A DNA stretch of 37,151 nt from Oscillospiraceae bacterium (lineage in GTDB: Bacteria; Bacillota; Clostridia; Oscillospirales; Acutalibacteraceae): positions 1 to 37,151 of the forward strand of contig SVPJ01000022.1 in the NCBI GenBank assembly GCA_015065885.1, written 5' to 3'. The notes beneath the pieces are model-generated. The model made no database searches. It saw only the letters and a program-made list of their open reading frames with translations, and had not been told where the DNA came from. Made by a program: the position numbers and the translations under genes. Positions 7,987-17,165 of the stretch are shown here, piece by piece. The stretch's first letter is position 1. The number at the start of each line of letters is the position of its first letter.

Positions 7987-9317
7987 TCTTCCATCTCTCC
8001 CATCAGATCCCAATCCATCGTATCGGTAATGCGCACTTTCACGAAATCCCCCACCGTCGGGCGCACACCCGCGGGGCAGGTGAAGAACACCTTGCCGTCA
8101 ATGTCGGGAGCGTCGGCGGCACTGCGACCGAACCAGCACTCGGCGTAGCGGTCGTAACTTTCCACCAGCACCTCTGTCACCTTACCGACCTGTGCCGTGT
8201 TGTACGCATCGGTCACGAGCGCCTGCTCCTGCATCACGATGTCGCGGCGGCGCTGTTTCATCTTGTCCGAGACCTGCCCGTCCATCACGGCGGCAGGGGT
8301 GCCTTCCTCGGGGGAATAGGCGAAACAGCCGAGCCGTTCGATCTTCACGTCCTTCACGAACGCGCACAGCGCGGCAAAATCCGCCTTGCTCTCGCCGGGG
8401 AAGCCCACCATCACGGTGGTGCGAAGCACAATATTCGGCACCGCTTCGCGAATACGTCCGACCAACGCTTTAAGCGACTCCGCATCTCCGCGGCGGTTCA
8501 TGGCACGCAAAACAGGCTCGCTCACGTGCTGGATCGGCATATCCAGATATTTGACGATCTTTTCTTCCTCACGCATCACGGTGAGCAACTCGTCGGTGAT
8601 GTGTTCGGGATAGCAATAGAGCAGACGGATCCAGTGAAGTCCCTCCACTTTGCACAGTGCGCGAAGCAGTTGCGGCAGGCGGGATTCACCGTAAATATCC
8701 ATGCCCCACGCCGTCACGTCCTGCGCGATCAGAATGAGTTCTTTCACGCCGTTTTGTGCCAAGGTCTGCGCTTCTGCCAAAATCGCCTCTTCCGTGCGGC
8801 TTCTGAGTCCGCCGCGAATCAGCGGAATGGCGCAATAGGTGCAACGGTTGTCACACCCGTCCGCAATGCGCAGATAGGCAAAAAAGGAAGGGGTGGTCTG
8901 TAAACGGTCGCCGTCCAATTCCCAACACGATCTGTCGGGGAAAGAACACACCGTGCCGCCCGCCGTGACTTCGCGCACCACGTCCACAATGTCGCGGTTG
9001 GCACCCAGTCCGATGACCGCGTCGCATTCGGGCAACTCGCGCGCCACCTCTTCGCGGTAGCGTTCCGCCATACACCCCGTCACGATGATCTTCTTCACGC
9101 GCCCTTCGTTTTTCAGCGCGGCAAATTCCAAAATATTTTCGATCGACTCACGTTTGGCATCCTCAATAAACCCGCAGGTGTTGACGATGACCACATCCGC
9201 CAGTCCGCTGTCCGCCGTAATGCGAAAACCCGCTTTTTCGAGTTTTGCCAGCATCAGTTCAGCGTCCATTTGGTTTTTGGGGCATCCCAGCGATACCATG
9301 CCCACCTTGACCGACAT
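7983..9317 (-). CDS. rimO: Ribosomal protein uS12 methylthiotransferase RimO
   Basis: A 444-residue radical-SAM methylthiotransferase that modifies a conserved aspartate of ribosomal protein uS12. The N-terminal UPF0004 domain has its three cluster cysteines (SLGCPKN, NTCGF, TGCMAE). The radical-SAM cluster motif is CDNRCTYCAIP. A C-terminal TRAM domain is present (TEVLVESYDRYAECW.. to the end). SLGCPKNQMDAE and the absence of MiaB-specific features support RimO over MiaB. The ATG at 9317 is 9 bases after GAGGAG; a GTG two codons upstream is possible but too close to the RBS. It lies between recX and pgsA. Confidence 0.95.
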   Translation of the reverse strand: MSVKVGMVSLGCPKNQMDAELMLAKLEKAGFRITADSGLADVVIVNTCGFIEDAKRESIENILEFAALKNEGRVKKIIVTGCMAERYREEVARELPECDAVIGLGANRDIVDVVREVTAGGTVCSFPDRSCWELDGDRLQTTPSFFAYLRIADGCDNRCTYCAIPLIRGGLRSRTEEAILAEAQTLAQNGVKELILIAQDVTAWGMDIYGESRLPQLLRALCKVEGLHWIRLLYCYPEHITDELLTVMREEEKIVKYLDMPIQHVSEPVLRAMNRRGDAESLKALVGRIREAVPNIVLRTTVMVGFPGESKADFAALCAFVKDVKIERLGCFAYSPEEGTPAAVMDGQVSDKMKQRRRDIVMQEQALVTDAYNTAQVGKVTEVLVESYDRYAECWFGRSAADAPDIDGKVFFTCPAGVRPTVGDFVKVRITDTMDWDLMGEMEE

Positions 9318-9323
9318 ACGCAC

Positions 9324-9971
9324 TTACTCCTCAAACTCTATGTAATCGTCCTCCATGCCGTCACCGAGGACACGCCACGCCTCCCGCACCGTACCGCCGT
9401 CGTAGCCGTAACGCATCAGCAAGGCGGTACCGCGTTGCCGTTCGGCGGGTGCGGCAGATATAGTATACCTCTTTTTTTCCAGTAACGCAAGTGCTTGTTG
9501 TAAATCGGTTAAATTTTCGGTCTCATCCACCGCTTCCGCGGCGTATTGCGCCACCTCACGGGCGATACCGTGGGTCATAATTTCCTGCACCGTGCGACGA
9601 CGGGCATAGAGCTTGCGCAGGCGGCAATCCCGCGCCAGGCGGCGGGCGTACACCTCGTCATTCACAAGCCCGAGCTCGCTCATGCGTGCCGCCGTTTCGG
9701 CCGCCTGCTCAGTGTACCCTTTCTCCCGCAGTTTGCGGCAGAGTTCCCGTTCGCCGTAATCCCGCACGCTCAAAAGATACAGCGCATATTCGCGTGCACG
9801 ACGAGTCTGCGAAGCGGAAAGTAAGTGTTCCAACGCCTCTTCTTCCAGCGTGCTGCCAACGGTGTAGACCGACTCTTCCATCGTCTGTTTATCCACCATG
9901 TATTCCCGCCCGTCGTCCAACGTCATACAAAACTGACGGCCGCGGCGGCGTTCCAACGTTTCAATACGCAT
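9324..9971 (-). CDS. recX: Regulatory protein RecX
   Basis: A 215-residue RecX-family protein built of repeated three-helix modules, for example REYALYLLSVRDYGERELCRKL followed by GYTEQAAETAARMSELGLVND and DEVYARRLARD. RecX binds RecA filaments and limits recombinase activity. It directly follows recA, with a hairpin in the 50-base gap, as in many bacteria. The start has a GAGGAAG ribosome binding site. The C-terminal half is less conserved but helical and complete. Confidence 0.93.
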   Translation of the reverse strand: MRIETLERRRGRQFCMTLDDGREYMVDKQTMEESVYTVGSTLEEEALEHLLSASQTRRAREYALYLLSVRDYGERELCRKLREKGYTEQAAETAARMSELGLVNDEVYARRLARDCRLRKLYARRRTVQEIMTHGIAREVAQYAAEAVDETENLTDLQQALALLEKKRYTISAAPAERQRGTALLMRYGYDGGTVREAWRVLGDGMEDDYIEFEE

Positions 9972-9986
9972 ACGGCTTCCTCTTTC

Positions 9987-10012
9987 AAAAAGCGGCGGGC
10001 ACCGCCCGCCGC
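9987..10012 (-). terminator. Hairpin between recA and recX (terminator or attenuator)
   Basis: On the minus strand a perfect 9-bp stem GCGGCGGGC / GCCCGCCGC with a 3-base loop is followed by TTTTT. It sits right after the recA stop and before the recX ribosome binding site. Partial termination here would give much more RecA than RecX, as is known for the recA-recX pair of E. coli. Confidence 0.85.
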
Positions 10013-10019
10013 TTGATTA

Positions 10020-11162
10020 TCAATCGTCCACTGTAATATCAATGCGTGCTTTCGCGGTGCTTGCCGTCACCTGCACCGCCGCTTCGATCGGGATCTCGAG
10101 CGGATCCTGCTCGTTTACCACCGCCGTTTTCGGGCGATTCTGCCGTGCCAATTCCTCGCGGATCTGCCCCTCGAGCTGTGCCGACATATCGGGGTTGTCC
10201 CGCAGGAAATCGCGGGCGTTATCCCGCCCTTGACCGATGCGCATATCGTTGTAATAGAACCACGCACCCGAACGCTGTACCAATCCCAGTTTCATACCGA
10301 GATCGATAAGCTCACTGTCGCGGGAGATGCCCTTGCCGTACAGCACGTCGAATTCCGCCTCTTTGAACGGGGGTGCCACCTTGTTCTTCACCACGCGCAC
10401 ACGGGTGTGTGAGCCGATCGGCTCGCCGCCGTTTTTGATAGTCTCCACACGGCGCACGTCCAGACGCACCGACGCGTAATACTTCAAAGCGTTACCGCCC
10501 GCCGTGACTTCGGGGTTGCCGTACATCACGCCGACCTTCAAACGCAACTGGTTGATAAACACCGCAATACAGTTGGATTTCGACACCACGCCCGCGAGTT
10601 TACGCATCGCCTGCGACATCAGACGCGCCTGCAGACCGACGTGGGAATCGCCCATCTCACCTTCAATTTCGGCGCGGGGCACCAAAGCGGCAACCGAGTC
10701 CACCACCACGATATCAATAGCGCCCGAACGGATCAACGCTTCGGCAATTTCAAGTGCCTGTTCGCCCGTATCGGGTTGCGAGACAAGCAAGGAGTCCACG
10801 TTCACACCGAGTGCCGCCGCATAGACGGGATCGAGCGCGTGCTCCACGTCGATAAACGCCGCTTCGCCGCCGCGCTTTTGCGCTTCCGCCACGGCATGCA
10901 ACGCCAGTGTCGTCTTACCCGACGATTCGGGACCGTAGATCTCCACGATACGCCCGCGCGGCAAGCCGCCGATACCGAGTGCCGCATCCAGTGCGAGCGA
11001 ACCCGTCGGGATGCTCTCCACGTTCAAATTCGCATTCTGCCCCAAACGCATAACGGCACCCTTGCCGTAACTTTTTTCGATCTGCTGTAATGCGACCTCC
11101 AACGCCTTCTGACGGTCCTCCGTCTTGCTCGGCATCGTCTTCGCTGCTTTCTTCTCCGCCAT
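10020..11162 (-). CDS. recA: Recombinase RecA
   Basis: A 380-residue RecA, slightly longer than the usual ~350 because of a long acidic C-terminal tail after the core. The Walker A motif is GPESSGKTT (residue ~70). The Walker B region [12 protein letters not shown], loop L1 ([18 protein letters not shown]) and loop L2 with [22 protein letters not shown] are intact. It catalyses strand exchange and stimulates LexA self-cleavage. The ATG at 11162 has an AAGGAG site. Upstream are a clear sigma-A promoter and a LexA box; downstream are recX, rimO and pgsA. Confidence 0.99.
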   Translation of the reverse strand: MAEKKAAKTMPSKTEDRQKALEVALQQIEKSYGKGAVMRLGQNANLNVESIPTGSLALDAALGIGGLPRGRIVEIYGPESSGKTTLALHAVAEAQKRGGEAAFIDVEHALDPVYAAALGVNVDSLLVSQPDTGEQALEIAEALIRSGAIDIVVVDSVAALVPRAEIEGEMGDSHVGLQARLMSQAMRKLAGVVSKSNCIAVFINQLRLKVGVMYGNPEVTAGGNALKYYASVRLDVRRVETIKNGGEPIGSHTRVRVVKNKVAPPFKEAEFDVLYGKGISRDSELIDLGMKLGLVQRSGAWFYYNDMRIGQGRDNARDFLRDNPDMSAQLEGQIREELARQNRPKTAVVNEQDPLEIPIEAAVQVTASTAKARIDITVDD

Positions 11163-11197
11163 ATTCCGTATCTCCTTACCATCATCTTACGCCATAC

Positions 11198-11225
11198 ATT
11201 ATAACAAATTTTCCGAGGATTGCAA
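11198..11225 (-). promoter_or_regulatory. recA promoter
   Basis: A -35 box TTGCAA (11225-11220), a 16-base spacer and a -10 box TATAAT (11203-11198) lie about 40 bases upstream of the recA start codon. Confidence 0.85.
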
Positions 11226-11243
11226 GGGGTTTTCGACAAAAAT

Positions 11244-11257
11244 CGAACATTTGTTCA
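11244..11257. promoter_or_regulatory. LexA (SOS) box upstream of recA
   Basis: The sequence CGAACATTTGTTCA contains the perfect palindrome GAAC-N4-GTTC of Gram-positive LexA/DinR operators. It lies about 19 bases upstream of the recA -35 box, between recA and the divergent yqzL-recO promoter (whose -35 is 80 bases away). It therefore most likely controls recA. Confidence 0.85.
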
Positions 11258-11337
11258 TTTTCGTGAGACTGCACAAATATTTCCGTGCCGAATTGGGCAA
11301 TTTCCCCTTGCAATTTGTAAACTCTTTTTTTAACCTA

Positions 11338-11366
11338 TGGACAAACGCAACAATATGGCGTATACT
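11338..11366 (+). promoter_or_regulatory. Promoter of the yqzL-recO-mutS2 operon
   Basis: TGGACA (11338-11343), a 17-base spacer and TATACT (11361-11366) lie about 70 bases upstream of the yqzL-like start codon. Confidence 0.8.
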
Positions 11367-11434
11367 GAATTTACTGCAATTCCCATTCATACTTTTACTC
11401 GTTTTCACACACGATAGTGGTGGGAGATGATGGT

Positions 11435-11596
11435 ATGAACGAGAAACAGGAGTTTTGGAACGTGTTTGCCGCAACGGGGCGCGTAGAGGATTATCTGCGT
11501 TATCGCCGTGCGGCGGAGGCTGAGGAGGAGGATGCGGATGAAGATACAGACCGACGGACTGATCGTGCGGGAGACGCCGGTGGGCGAAGCGGATAA
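11435..11596 (+). CDS. yqzL: YqzL-like small protein ahead of recO
   Basis: A 53-residue ORF that overlaps the start of recO by about 59 bases. Its N-terminus FWNVFAATGRVEDYLRYRR matches the conserved core of the short YqzL family (W..F..TG....YL.Y), which often precedes recO in Firmicutes. The tail is acidic (EAEEEDADEDTD) and then shares DNA with the recO start in another frame. A GGGAG site precedes the ATG. The function of the family is not known. The overlap suggests translational coupling to recO. Confidence 0.8.
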   Translation: MNEKQEFWNVFAATGRVEDYLRYRRAAEAEEEDADEDTDRRTDRAGDAGGRSG

Positions 11597-12266
11597 GTTC
11601 GTTACCATTCTCACCCGCTCGCACGGCATCGTGCGTGCCGCCGCCCGCGGCGCACGCAAAACGAACAGCCGCCATCTTGCCGCCACCCGCTTGCTGACCC
11701 ACGGGCAGTTCCTGTTGCAGAAAGGTAAGAACAACTGGTATCTGGACGACGCCCGCCCGCTCACCGTGTTTTTTGCATTGCGTGACGATCTGGAAAAACT
11801 GACGCTTGGACAGTATTTCTGCGAACTCGCGGGTGCCATCGCCCCGCGGGAAGAGCCTGCCGAAGAGGCACTCCGCCTGCTTTTGAACGCCTTGCACTTT
11901 TTGTCGAACGGGGAACGTGCGCCCTATCTTTTGAAAGCGGTGACCGAATTGCGCCTGCTCGGCGGTGCAGGGTACGACCCCGACCTCACCGTGTGTTGCC
12001 GTTGCGGTACTGCCGAAGCGTACGGCTTTTTGCCGCTCGAAGGGCGGCTGGTCTGCACCGCGTGCGAAGAAAACGCTCTGCCACTCTCCCCCGCCGTGCT
12101 GACGGCACTGCGCCGCATTCAGGAACAAGGGCTCGGTCAGTGCTTTAACATCACGCTGTCACCCGAAGATTGCGCCGCCCTCGCCACGACAAGCGAAGCG
12201 TTTTTGAAAGCACAACTCGGGCGCAGTTTTTCAACCTTGGATTTTTACAACACCTTACATAACTAA
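11538..12266 (+). CDS. recO: DNA repair protein RecO
   Basis: A 242-residue RecO. The N-terminal OB-fold starts with TDGLIVRETPVGEADKFVTILT. A helical C-terminal domain contains a four-cysteine zinc-finger-like site (CCRCG, then CTACEE). It acts with RecR to load RecA on SSB-coated DNA. The ATG at 11538 is about 8 bases after GAGGAGGAG, whereas the frame's upstream methionines are too near or before that site. It is co-transcribed with mutS2, and faces recA across a shared regulatory region. Confidence 0.95.
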   Translation: MKIQTDGLIVRETPVGEADKFVTILTRSHGIVRAAARGARKTNSRHLAATRLLTHGQFLLQKGKNNWYLDDARPLTVFFALRDDLEKLTLGQYFCELAGAIAPREEPAEEALRLLLNALHFLSNGERAPYLLKAVTELRLLGGAGYDPDLTVCCRCGTAEAYGFLPLEGRLVCTACEENALPLSPAVLTALRRIQEQGLGQCFNITLSPEDCAALATTSEAFLKAQLGRSFSTLDFYNTLHN

Positions 12267-12278
12267 AGAGGATACGTC

Positions 12279-14666
12279 ATGAATCGAGATCATTTGGCAT
12301 TGGAACTGGATAAAGTGCTGGAACTGCTCGCGGCGGAGACCACCTGTGCGGACGCCGCCGAAGCCGCACGCGCACTCACCCCTTCGCCGTATTTGGCAGA
12401 AGTGCAGGTATTGCTTGAAGAAACCGACGCCGCCGTCCGCCTGATGGCGGGCTTCGGCGCACCGTCCTTCGGGCAACTGCAAAACGCGAACAACGCGTTG
12501 CGCCGTGCGGAAGCAGGGGCGGTACTCTCGCCGCGCGACCTTTTACAGATCGCGGAAAACCTGCGGGTCATCCGCTCGCTGTACGAATGGCGGGGACACT
12601 GTGCGGGCATTGAAACGGTACTGGACGACCGTTTTGAAACGCTGACCCCCAACAAATATTTGGAAGATAAGATCACCGCGACCTTAACGTCGGAGGATAC
12701 GCTGGCGGACAACGCCTCCCCCTTGCTCGCGGATATCCGCCGCAAGATGCGTGCCGCCGCCGCACGCGTGCGGGAACAACTGGACAAATTGGTGCGTTCA
12801 CCGCAATATCAAAAATTCCTGCAAGACCCCATCGTCACCATCCGTAACGGACGCTTCGTGGTACCCGTGAAGGCGGAAAACCGTGCCGAGATTCCCGGTC
12901 TGGTACACGACACGTCCGCTTCGGGATCCACCGTTTTCGTGGAACCGATGGGATCGGTGGAAGCGAACAACGAGATCCGCGTGCTGGAAGCAAAAGAAAA
13001 AGCGGAGATCGAACGCATTTTGGCGGAACTTTCCGCCGAAGCGGGCACCTTCGCGGATGCCATCGTCGCGAACTACGCACTGCTCGTGGAACTCAACCTC
13101 ATCTTTGCAAAAGCACGGCTTTCGTACAATATGAAAGCCACCATGCCCCGTTTGAACGACCGCGGACACATCCTGCTTCGTCACGCACGGCATCCGCTCA
13201 TCGACCCGAAAAAGGTGGTGCCGATCGACGTGGAACTCGGCGGTGGGTTTGACACTCTGGTCATCACCGGCCCGAACACGGGCGGTAAGACGGTGTCGCT
13301 CAAAACCATCGGCCTTTTGTCGCTGATGGCGATGTGTGGTTTGATGCCGCCCGCCGACGACGGCACGATCTTGTCGGTCTTCACCCACGTGTTGGCCGAT
13401 ATCGGTGACGAGCAATCCATTGAACAGTCGCTCTCCACCTTCTCGGCGCACATGACCAACATCGTGCGCATCTTGAAGGTGACCGACCGCCGCAGTTTGG
13501 TGCTTTTGGACGAACTCGGTGCGGGTACCGACCCCGTGGAGGGGGCGGCACTGGCTATTGCGATACTGGAACAGTTGCGTGCGCAGGGGGCACGCATGGC
13601 GGCGACCACCCACTACGCAGAACTCAAAGCCTACGCCATTCGCACCGCGGGGGTGGAAAACGGCAGTTGTGAATTTGACGTTTCGACCCTGCAGCCGACC
13701 TACCGTCTGCTGGTGGGTGTGCCCGGCCGCTCCAACGCGTTTGCCATTTCCCGCAAACTCGGCATCAGCGAAGAACTCGTAAACACCGCACAGGAGATGG
13801 TCTCAGCGGAAAACCGTCGTTTGGAAGACGTGGTGACCAATCTGGAAGAGCGGCGACAGGAACTGGAGAGTGCCCTGCAAAAGGCGCAGGCGGAAAAAGC
13901 GCGTGCCGAAGCCGCCGCCGCCGAAGCGGAGCACCGTGCAGACGTATTGGTGCAAAAGCAGGAGAAGGCGTTGGAAGATGCCCGTGAGCAGGCACGCCGA
14001 TTGGTAGACAAAGCGCGGCAGGAGGCGGCGGCATTGATCGACGAGCTGGACGACCTGCGCCGTCAAAAGGACGCCGCCGATTTTGCCGCCCGCACGGGAG
14101 AAGCGAAAAGCCGTTTGAAGTCCCGTCTCGGCAAACTCGAGGAGGAGATCGACCCCGTCACCGCCCGCCGTCGGGAAGGCTATTCACTCCCCCGTCCGCT
14201 GAAAGCGGGCGACGACGTGCTGATCATCGACATCGACAAAAAAGGCGTCGTACTCTCCCCTGCCGATAACAGCGGGCAGGTGGAAGTGCAAGCGGGCATC
14301 ATCAAAACACGGGTTTCGATCGGCAATGTAAAACTGCTCGATAAAGACGGACGCACCGTGAATGCGAACAGTCAAAAGCGGCGTTCTCCCTCGGTGGTAC
14401 TGCCCTCGCGTATGGAACGTGCCGCATCACTGGAAGTAGATCTGCGCGGCAAAACGGTGGACGAGGCGCTGCTCGATCTTGATCAGTTTATCGACGGCGC
14501 GGTGATGATGAACCGTGAGCATATCACCATCATTCACGGCAAAGGCACGGGGGCGCTCCGCAACGCGGTACATCAGCATCTGAAGCGCCACCCGTCCATC
14601 AAGAGTTTTCGTCTCGGCGTATACGGCGAAGGTGAAATGGGTGTCACCATTGCCGAATTGAAATAA
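12279..14666 (+). CDS. mutS2: Endonuclease MutS2
   Basis: A 795-residue MutS2. After the core and lever domains (residues 1 to ~310) comes the ABC-type ATPase with Walker A GPNTGGKTVSLKTIG, the signature region STFSAHM and Walker B LVLLDELGAGTDP. A long Ala/Glu/Arg-rich coiled coil follows (residues ~510-600). A KOW-like segment leads to the C-terminal Smr nuclease domain, with VDLRGKTVDEALLDLD and the HGKGTGALR motif. MutS2 acts in suppression of homologous recombination or in ribosome-collision rescue rather than mismatch repair. It is complete and lies 12 bases after recO. Confidence 0.97.
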   Translation: MNRDHLALELDKVLELLAAETTCADAAEAARALTPSPYLAEVQVLLEETDAAVRLMAGFGAPSFGQLQNANNALRRAEAGAVLSPRDLLQIAENLRVIRSLYEWRGHCAGIETVLDDRFETLTPNKYLEDKITATLTSEDTLADNASPLLADIRRKMRAAAARVREQLDKLVRSPQYQKFLQDPIVTIRNGRFVVPVKAENRAEIPGLVHDTSASGSTVFVEPMGSVEANNEIRVLEAKEKAEIERILAELSAEAGTFADAIVANYALLVELNLIFAKARLSYNMKATMPRLNDRGHILLRHARHPLIDPKKVVPIDVELGGGFDTLVITGPNTGGKTVSLKTIGLLSLMAMCGLMPPADDGTILSVFTHVLADIGDEQSIEQSLSTFSAHMTNIVRILKVTDRRSLVLLDELGAGTDPVEGAALAIAILEQLRAQGARMAATTHYAELKAYAIRTAGVENGSCEFDVSTLQPTYRLLVGVPGRSNAFAISRKLGISEELVNTAQEMVSAENRRLEDVVTNLEERRQELESALQKAQAEKARAEAAAAEAEHRADVLVQKQEKALEDAREQARRLVDKARQEAAALIDELDDLRRQKDAADFAARTGEAKSRLKSRLGKLEEEIDPVTARRREGYSLPRPLKAGDDVLIIDIDKKGVVLSPADNSGQVEVQAGIIKTRVSIGNVKLLDKDGRTVNANSQKRRSPSVVLPSRMERAASLEVDLRGKTVDEALLDLDQFIDGAVMMNREHITIIHGKGTGALRNAVHQHLKRHPSIKSFRLGVYGEGEMGVTIAELK

Positions 14667-14678
14667 GGAGAGATCATT

Positions 14679-16346
14679 ATGAAAAAAGCATTGGCCATCA
14701 CAGCAAAGACGCTCGTCTCGCTCGTCTTCGTGTTCTTGTATTATTGGTTCATTCTGCCGCCGCTGCATTGGCGCGCGCCTGCGTTTTGGGCGTTTGCGGT
14801 CATCAGTATGCTGGTCATCACCGCCATTTTCTCAATCGGCAGCGTGTTCCGCATGGCAGGAGACGTCCATATCGTGAAGAATCACAAAGGGAACGTCGTA
14901 AAGAAACCGTTTACACTGATTCCGCGCGTGTGGAAGATCGTGGGCGGTATCGCACTCGGTGTGATCGCGGTGTTCGTGGTGAGTGGGCTGATCTTCTCCC
15001 CCGTATTCTGTGCATCGCAGTATAAAGACCTCATTCAAAGTGAAACGGGCGATTTCGCCACCGACGTTTCGGAGATCTCGTGGTCGCAGATCCCTGTGGT
15101 GGATCGCGACAGTGCCTCCCGCCTCGGCTCGCGCAAGCTCGGTGAGATCGACGAGCTGGTCTCCCAGTTTGAGGTGGCGGACAACTACACCCAGATCAAT
15201 TTCCAAGACAAACCCGTGCGGGTGACCCCGCTCGTCTACGGTGATATGTTCAAATGGTTCCGCAACCAAGAGAATGGCATTCCGGCATACATTAAAGTGG
15301 ATATGGTGACCCAAGCGGTGGAGCTGGTGGATCTGCCCGCCGGAATGAAGTATTCCGAAGGCGAATACTTTATGCGCAACATCGACCGCTACCTGCGGTT
15401 TAAGTTTCCCACTCTGCTCTATGACGATCTGAGTTTTGAGATCGACGAGAACGGCACGCCTTACTGGGTAGCATCCACCTATACCTATCGCATCGGTCTT
15501 GCGAGCGGCAAGGATGCGAACGGTGCGGTGATGGTCAACGCCATCACAGGCGAAGCCACCCGCTACGCACTGGCGGACGTGCCCACGTGGGTGGATCAGG
15601 TGTTCGATTCGGATTTGATTCTGACCCAGCTTGGTTATTACGGCGCGTATCAATCGGGTTTTTGGAACTCGGTGTTCGGGCAGGCGGGCGTGAAATACCC
15701 GACCGACGGATACAACTATCTGGCGATCGACGACGATGTGTGGCTGTATACGGGTATGACCTCGGCGGGCGGAGATGAATCCAACGTCGGCTTCGTGCTC
15801 GTCAACCTGCGCACGAAGGAGACGAAGTATTACACTGTACCCGGTGCGGAGGAATACTCGGCGATGAGTTCCGCCGAAGGTCAGGAACAGCACCTCGGCT
15901 ACACTGCCACCTTCCCGATCCTTTTGAACGTGGAGGGACGTCCCACCTACTTTATGTCGCTCAAAGACGACGCGGGGCTGGTGAAAAAATACGCGTTCGT
16001 AGACGTGGAGCAGTATCAGATCGTCGGCACGGGCGACAAGTTGGAAGCCGCCCGCGAAGCGTATCTGGAAAAACTGAAGGCGAACGATCTGATCGGCGAC
16101 AACGGCAACGAAGGTGAGGAAGCACCCGCTGCGGACGTGACCGCAAGCGGTACGATTGCCGAGATCCACGCGGTAGTGCAAAACGGCAATACCGTCTACT
16201 ACTTCCGCTTAAACGAGATCGGCGGCACGTTTACGGCAAACATTTCCGTGAGTGAAGAACTCCCCTTCCTGAAGGCAGGCGACCGTATCACGATCACCCA
16301 TGCCGAAGGCACCACCGCCGTGAAAACGCTGGCGGTTGCCGAATAA
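14679..16346 (+). CDS. Membrane-anchored protein of unknown function with large outer domain
   Basis: A 555-residue protein. Three membrane helices lie in the first 115 residues: about 9-28, 35-58 and 86-112. The remaining ~440 residues are hydrophilic, probably outside the cell. Within them, segments such as YIKVDMVTQAVELVDLPAG, GAVMVNAITGEATRYAL and YAFVDVEQYQIVGTGDKLE look like beta-rich repeats reminiscent of PepSY-type folds, but I cannot assign a family. The C-terminal ~80 residues may form a small OB-like beta domain (GTIAEIHAVVQNGNTVYYF). It starts 12 bases after mutS2 with its own GGAGAG site, so it is probably co-transcribed, and it ends at a terminator. Confidence 0.8.
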   Translation: MKKALAITAKTLVSLVFVFLYYWFILPPLHWRAPAFWAFAVISMLVITAIFSIGSVFRMAGDVHIVKNHKGNVVKKPFTLIPRVWKIVGGIALGVIAVFVVSGLIFSPVFCASQYKDLIQSETGDFATDVSEISWSQIPVVDRDSASRLGSRKLGEIDELVSQFEVADNYTQINFQDKPVRVTPLVYGDMFKWFRNQENGIPAYIKVDMVTQAVELVDLPAGMKYSEGEYFMRNIDRYLRFKFPTLLYDDLSFEIDENGTPYWVASTYTYRIGLASGKDANGAVMVNAITGEATRYALADVPTWVDQVFDSDLILTQLGYYGAYQSGFWNSVFGQAGVKYPTDGYNYLAIDDDVWLYTGMTSAGGDESNVGFVLVNLRTKETKYYTVPGAEEYSAMSSAEGQEQHLGYTATFPILLNVEGRPTYFMSLKDDAGLVKKYAFVDVEQYQIVGTGDKLEAAREAYLEKLKANDLIGDNGNEGEEAPAADVTASGTIAEIHAVVQNGNTVYYFRLNEIGGTFTANISVSEELPFLKAGDRITITHAEGTTAVKTLAVAE

Positions 16347-16384
16347 GCAACGAAAGAGCCGCCCGTAAGCAGAGTACGGTTAAG

Positions 16385-16429
16385 AAAGAGAGGATGCACC
16401 TTGAACGGTACATCCTCTCTTTGTGTTTT
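16385..16429 (+). terminator. Terminator of the yqzL-recO-mutS2 operon
   Basis: A 12-bp stem AAAGAGAGGATG / CATCCTCTCTTT (16385-16396 with 16411-16422) is followed by GTGTTTT. Confidence 0.85.
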
Positions 16430-16439
16430 GCGGATATTC

Positions 16440-16625
16440 ATGCCACCCGGAAAGTGGCTGTCCCCCCTTGGCTCGCCCCTTTGGGAAACGCTGTCTACCG
16501 CAGGCTGACGGAGAGGGGCAGAAGATCCTTCGGATACCCTCTCCGTCTTTTTCGTGGCATACGCCGCGAAAAATCCACCTCTCCTTTTAGGGTGAGCATT
16601 CACAACGCCCCTACGGGTGTCTTTT
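16440..16625. repeat. Degenerate dispersed-repeat remnants, no gene
   Basis: This gap between the terminator and the next gene contains short palindromic pieces. These include a CTGTCTACCGCAGGCTGACG segment bounded by CCCCTTTGGG and GGAGAGGGG, an inverted GGATACCCTCTCCGTC and GCCCCTACGGG. They resemble the short GC-rich repeats at 20-70 and 18911-18964 in composition. No start codon with an RBS and no recognisable protein is present. Confidence 0.45.
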
Positions 16626-16638
16626 CATTTCATATACA

Positions 16639-17148
16639 CTATTTATCCCACAGATTGACCGCTTCCACGCGCCTTCCCAGCTCGTTTATCAGTATATCCG
16701 AATCGTTGGGAGCATTCCTCTCTTCCTTGGCAACCAAAAACAGCTTAGCACCGAAAAACAGTAACGGCAAAACCACGACCGGCAGGTACTTAACAGGGTA
16801 CGCCCCCGTCACCGCCAACACCACGGACACCGCCGCCAGCAGCACATACACGGCAAACCAAATGAATTTTACGACGTTGTTCGCCTTGCTGAATGCCGTG
16901 TAATACGTGACGTAGGTCTTACCGTCCTGCTCCGTGATCTCGGCAAACAGTTTCGTCGAGTTATCGTTTTCGGCACGGCTTTGCGGCGGATCCGAGATAA
17001 CGATCCTGCCGTTTTTGCGGCAGTAAAACCAGATTGCGTCCTCGCCGCCTATCACCTCGCGGCAAGGCCCTTGCATTTGCATAAACTTATCGATCGCATC
17101 CGCCTTTGTGGTGAAAAGTTCGTACCGTCCTTGACGAAGCTTTTTCAT
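16639..17148 (-). CDS. Small two-helix membrane protein, unknown function
   Basis: A 169-residue protein. Residues 1-85 are soluble (KKLRQGRYELFTTKADAID, then a beta-rich stretch ending EQDGKTYVTYYTAF). Two adjacent hydrophobic helices follow (~94-115 and ~120-142), and then a soluble tail. No family is recognised. It lies 17 bases downstream of the YcxB-like gene, with a weak GGTGAAACG site, and probably shares its promoter. Similar size and layout to its neighbour suggest the pair works together, but no function is visible. Confidence 0.65.
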   Translation of the reverse strand: MKKLRQGRYELFTTKADAIDKFMQMQGPCREVIGGEDAIWFYCRKNGRIVISDPPQSRAENDNSTKLFAEITEQDGKTYVTYYTAFSKANNVVKFIWFAVYVLLAAVSVVLAVTGAYPVKYLPVVVLPLLFFGAKLFLVAKEERNAPNDSDILINELGRRVEAVNLWDK

Positions 17149-17165
17149 CGTTTCACCGCCCTTGC

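Noticed and set aside
11199-12128. Minus-strand frame of 309 codons over recO
   Set aside because: It is antisense to recO, yqzL and the recA regulatory region and has low-complexity shadow composition.
16394-16903. Plus-strand 169-codon frame
   Set aside because: It begins in the terminator hairpin, runs through repeat remnants and then antisense to the membrane-protein gene, without an RBS.
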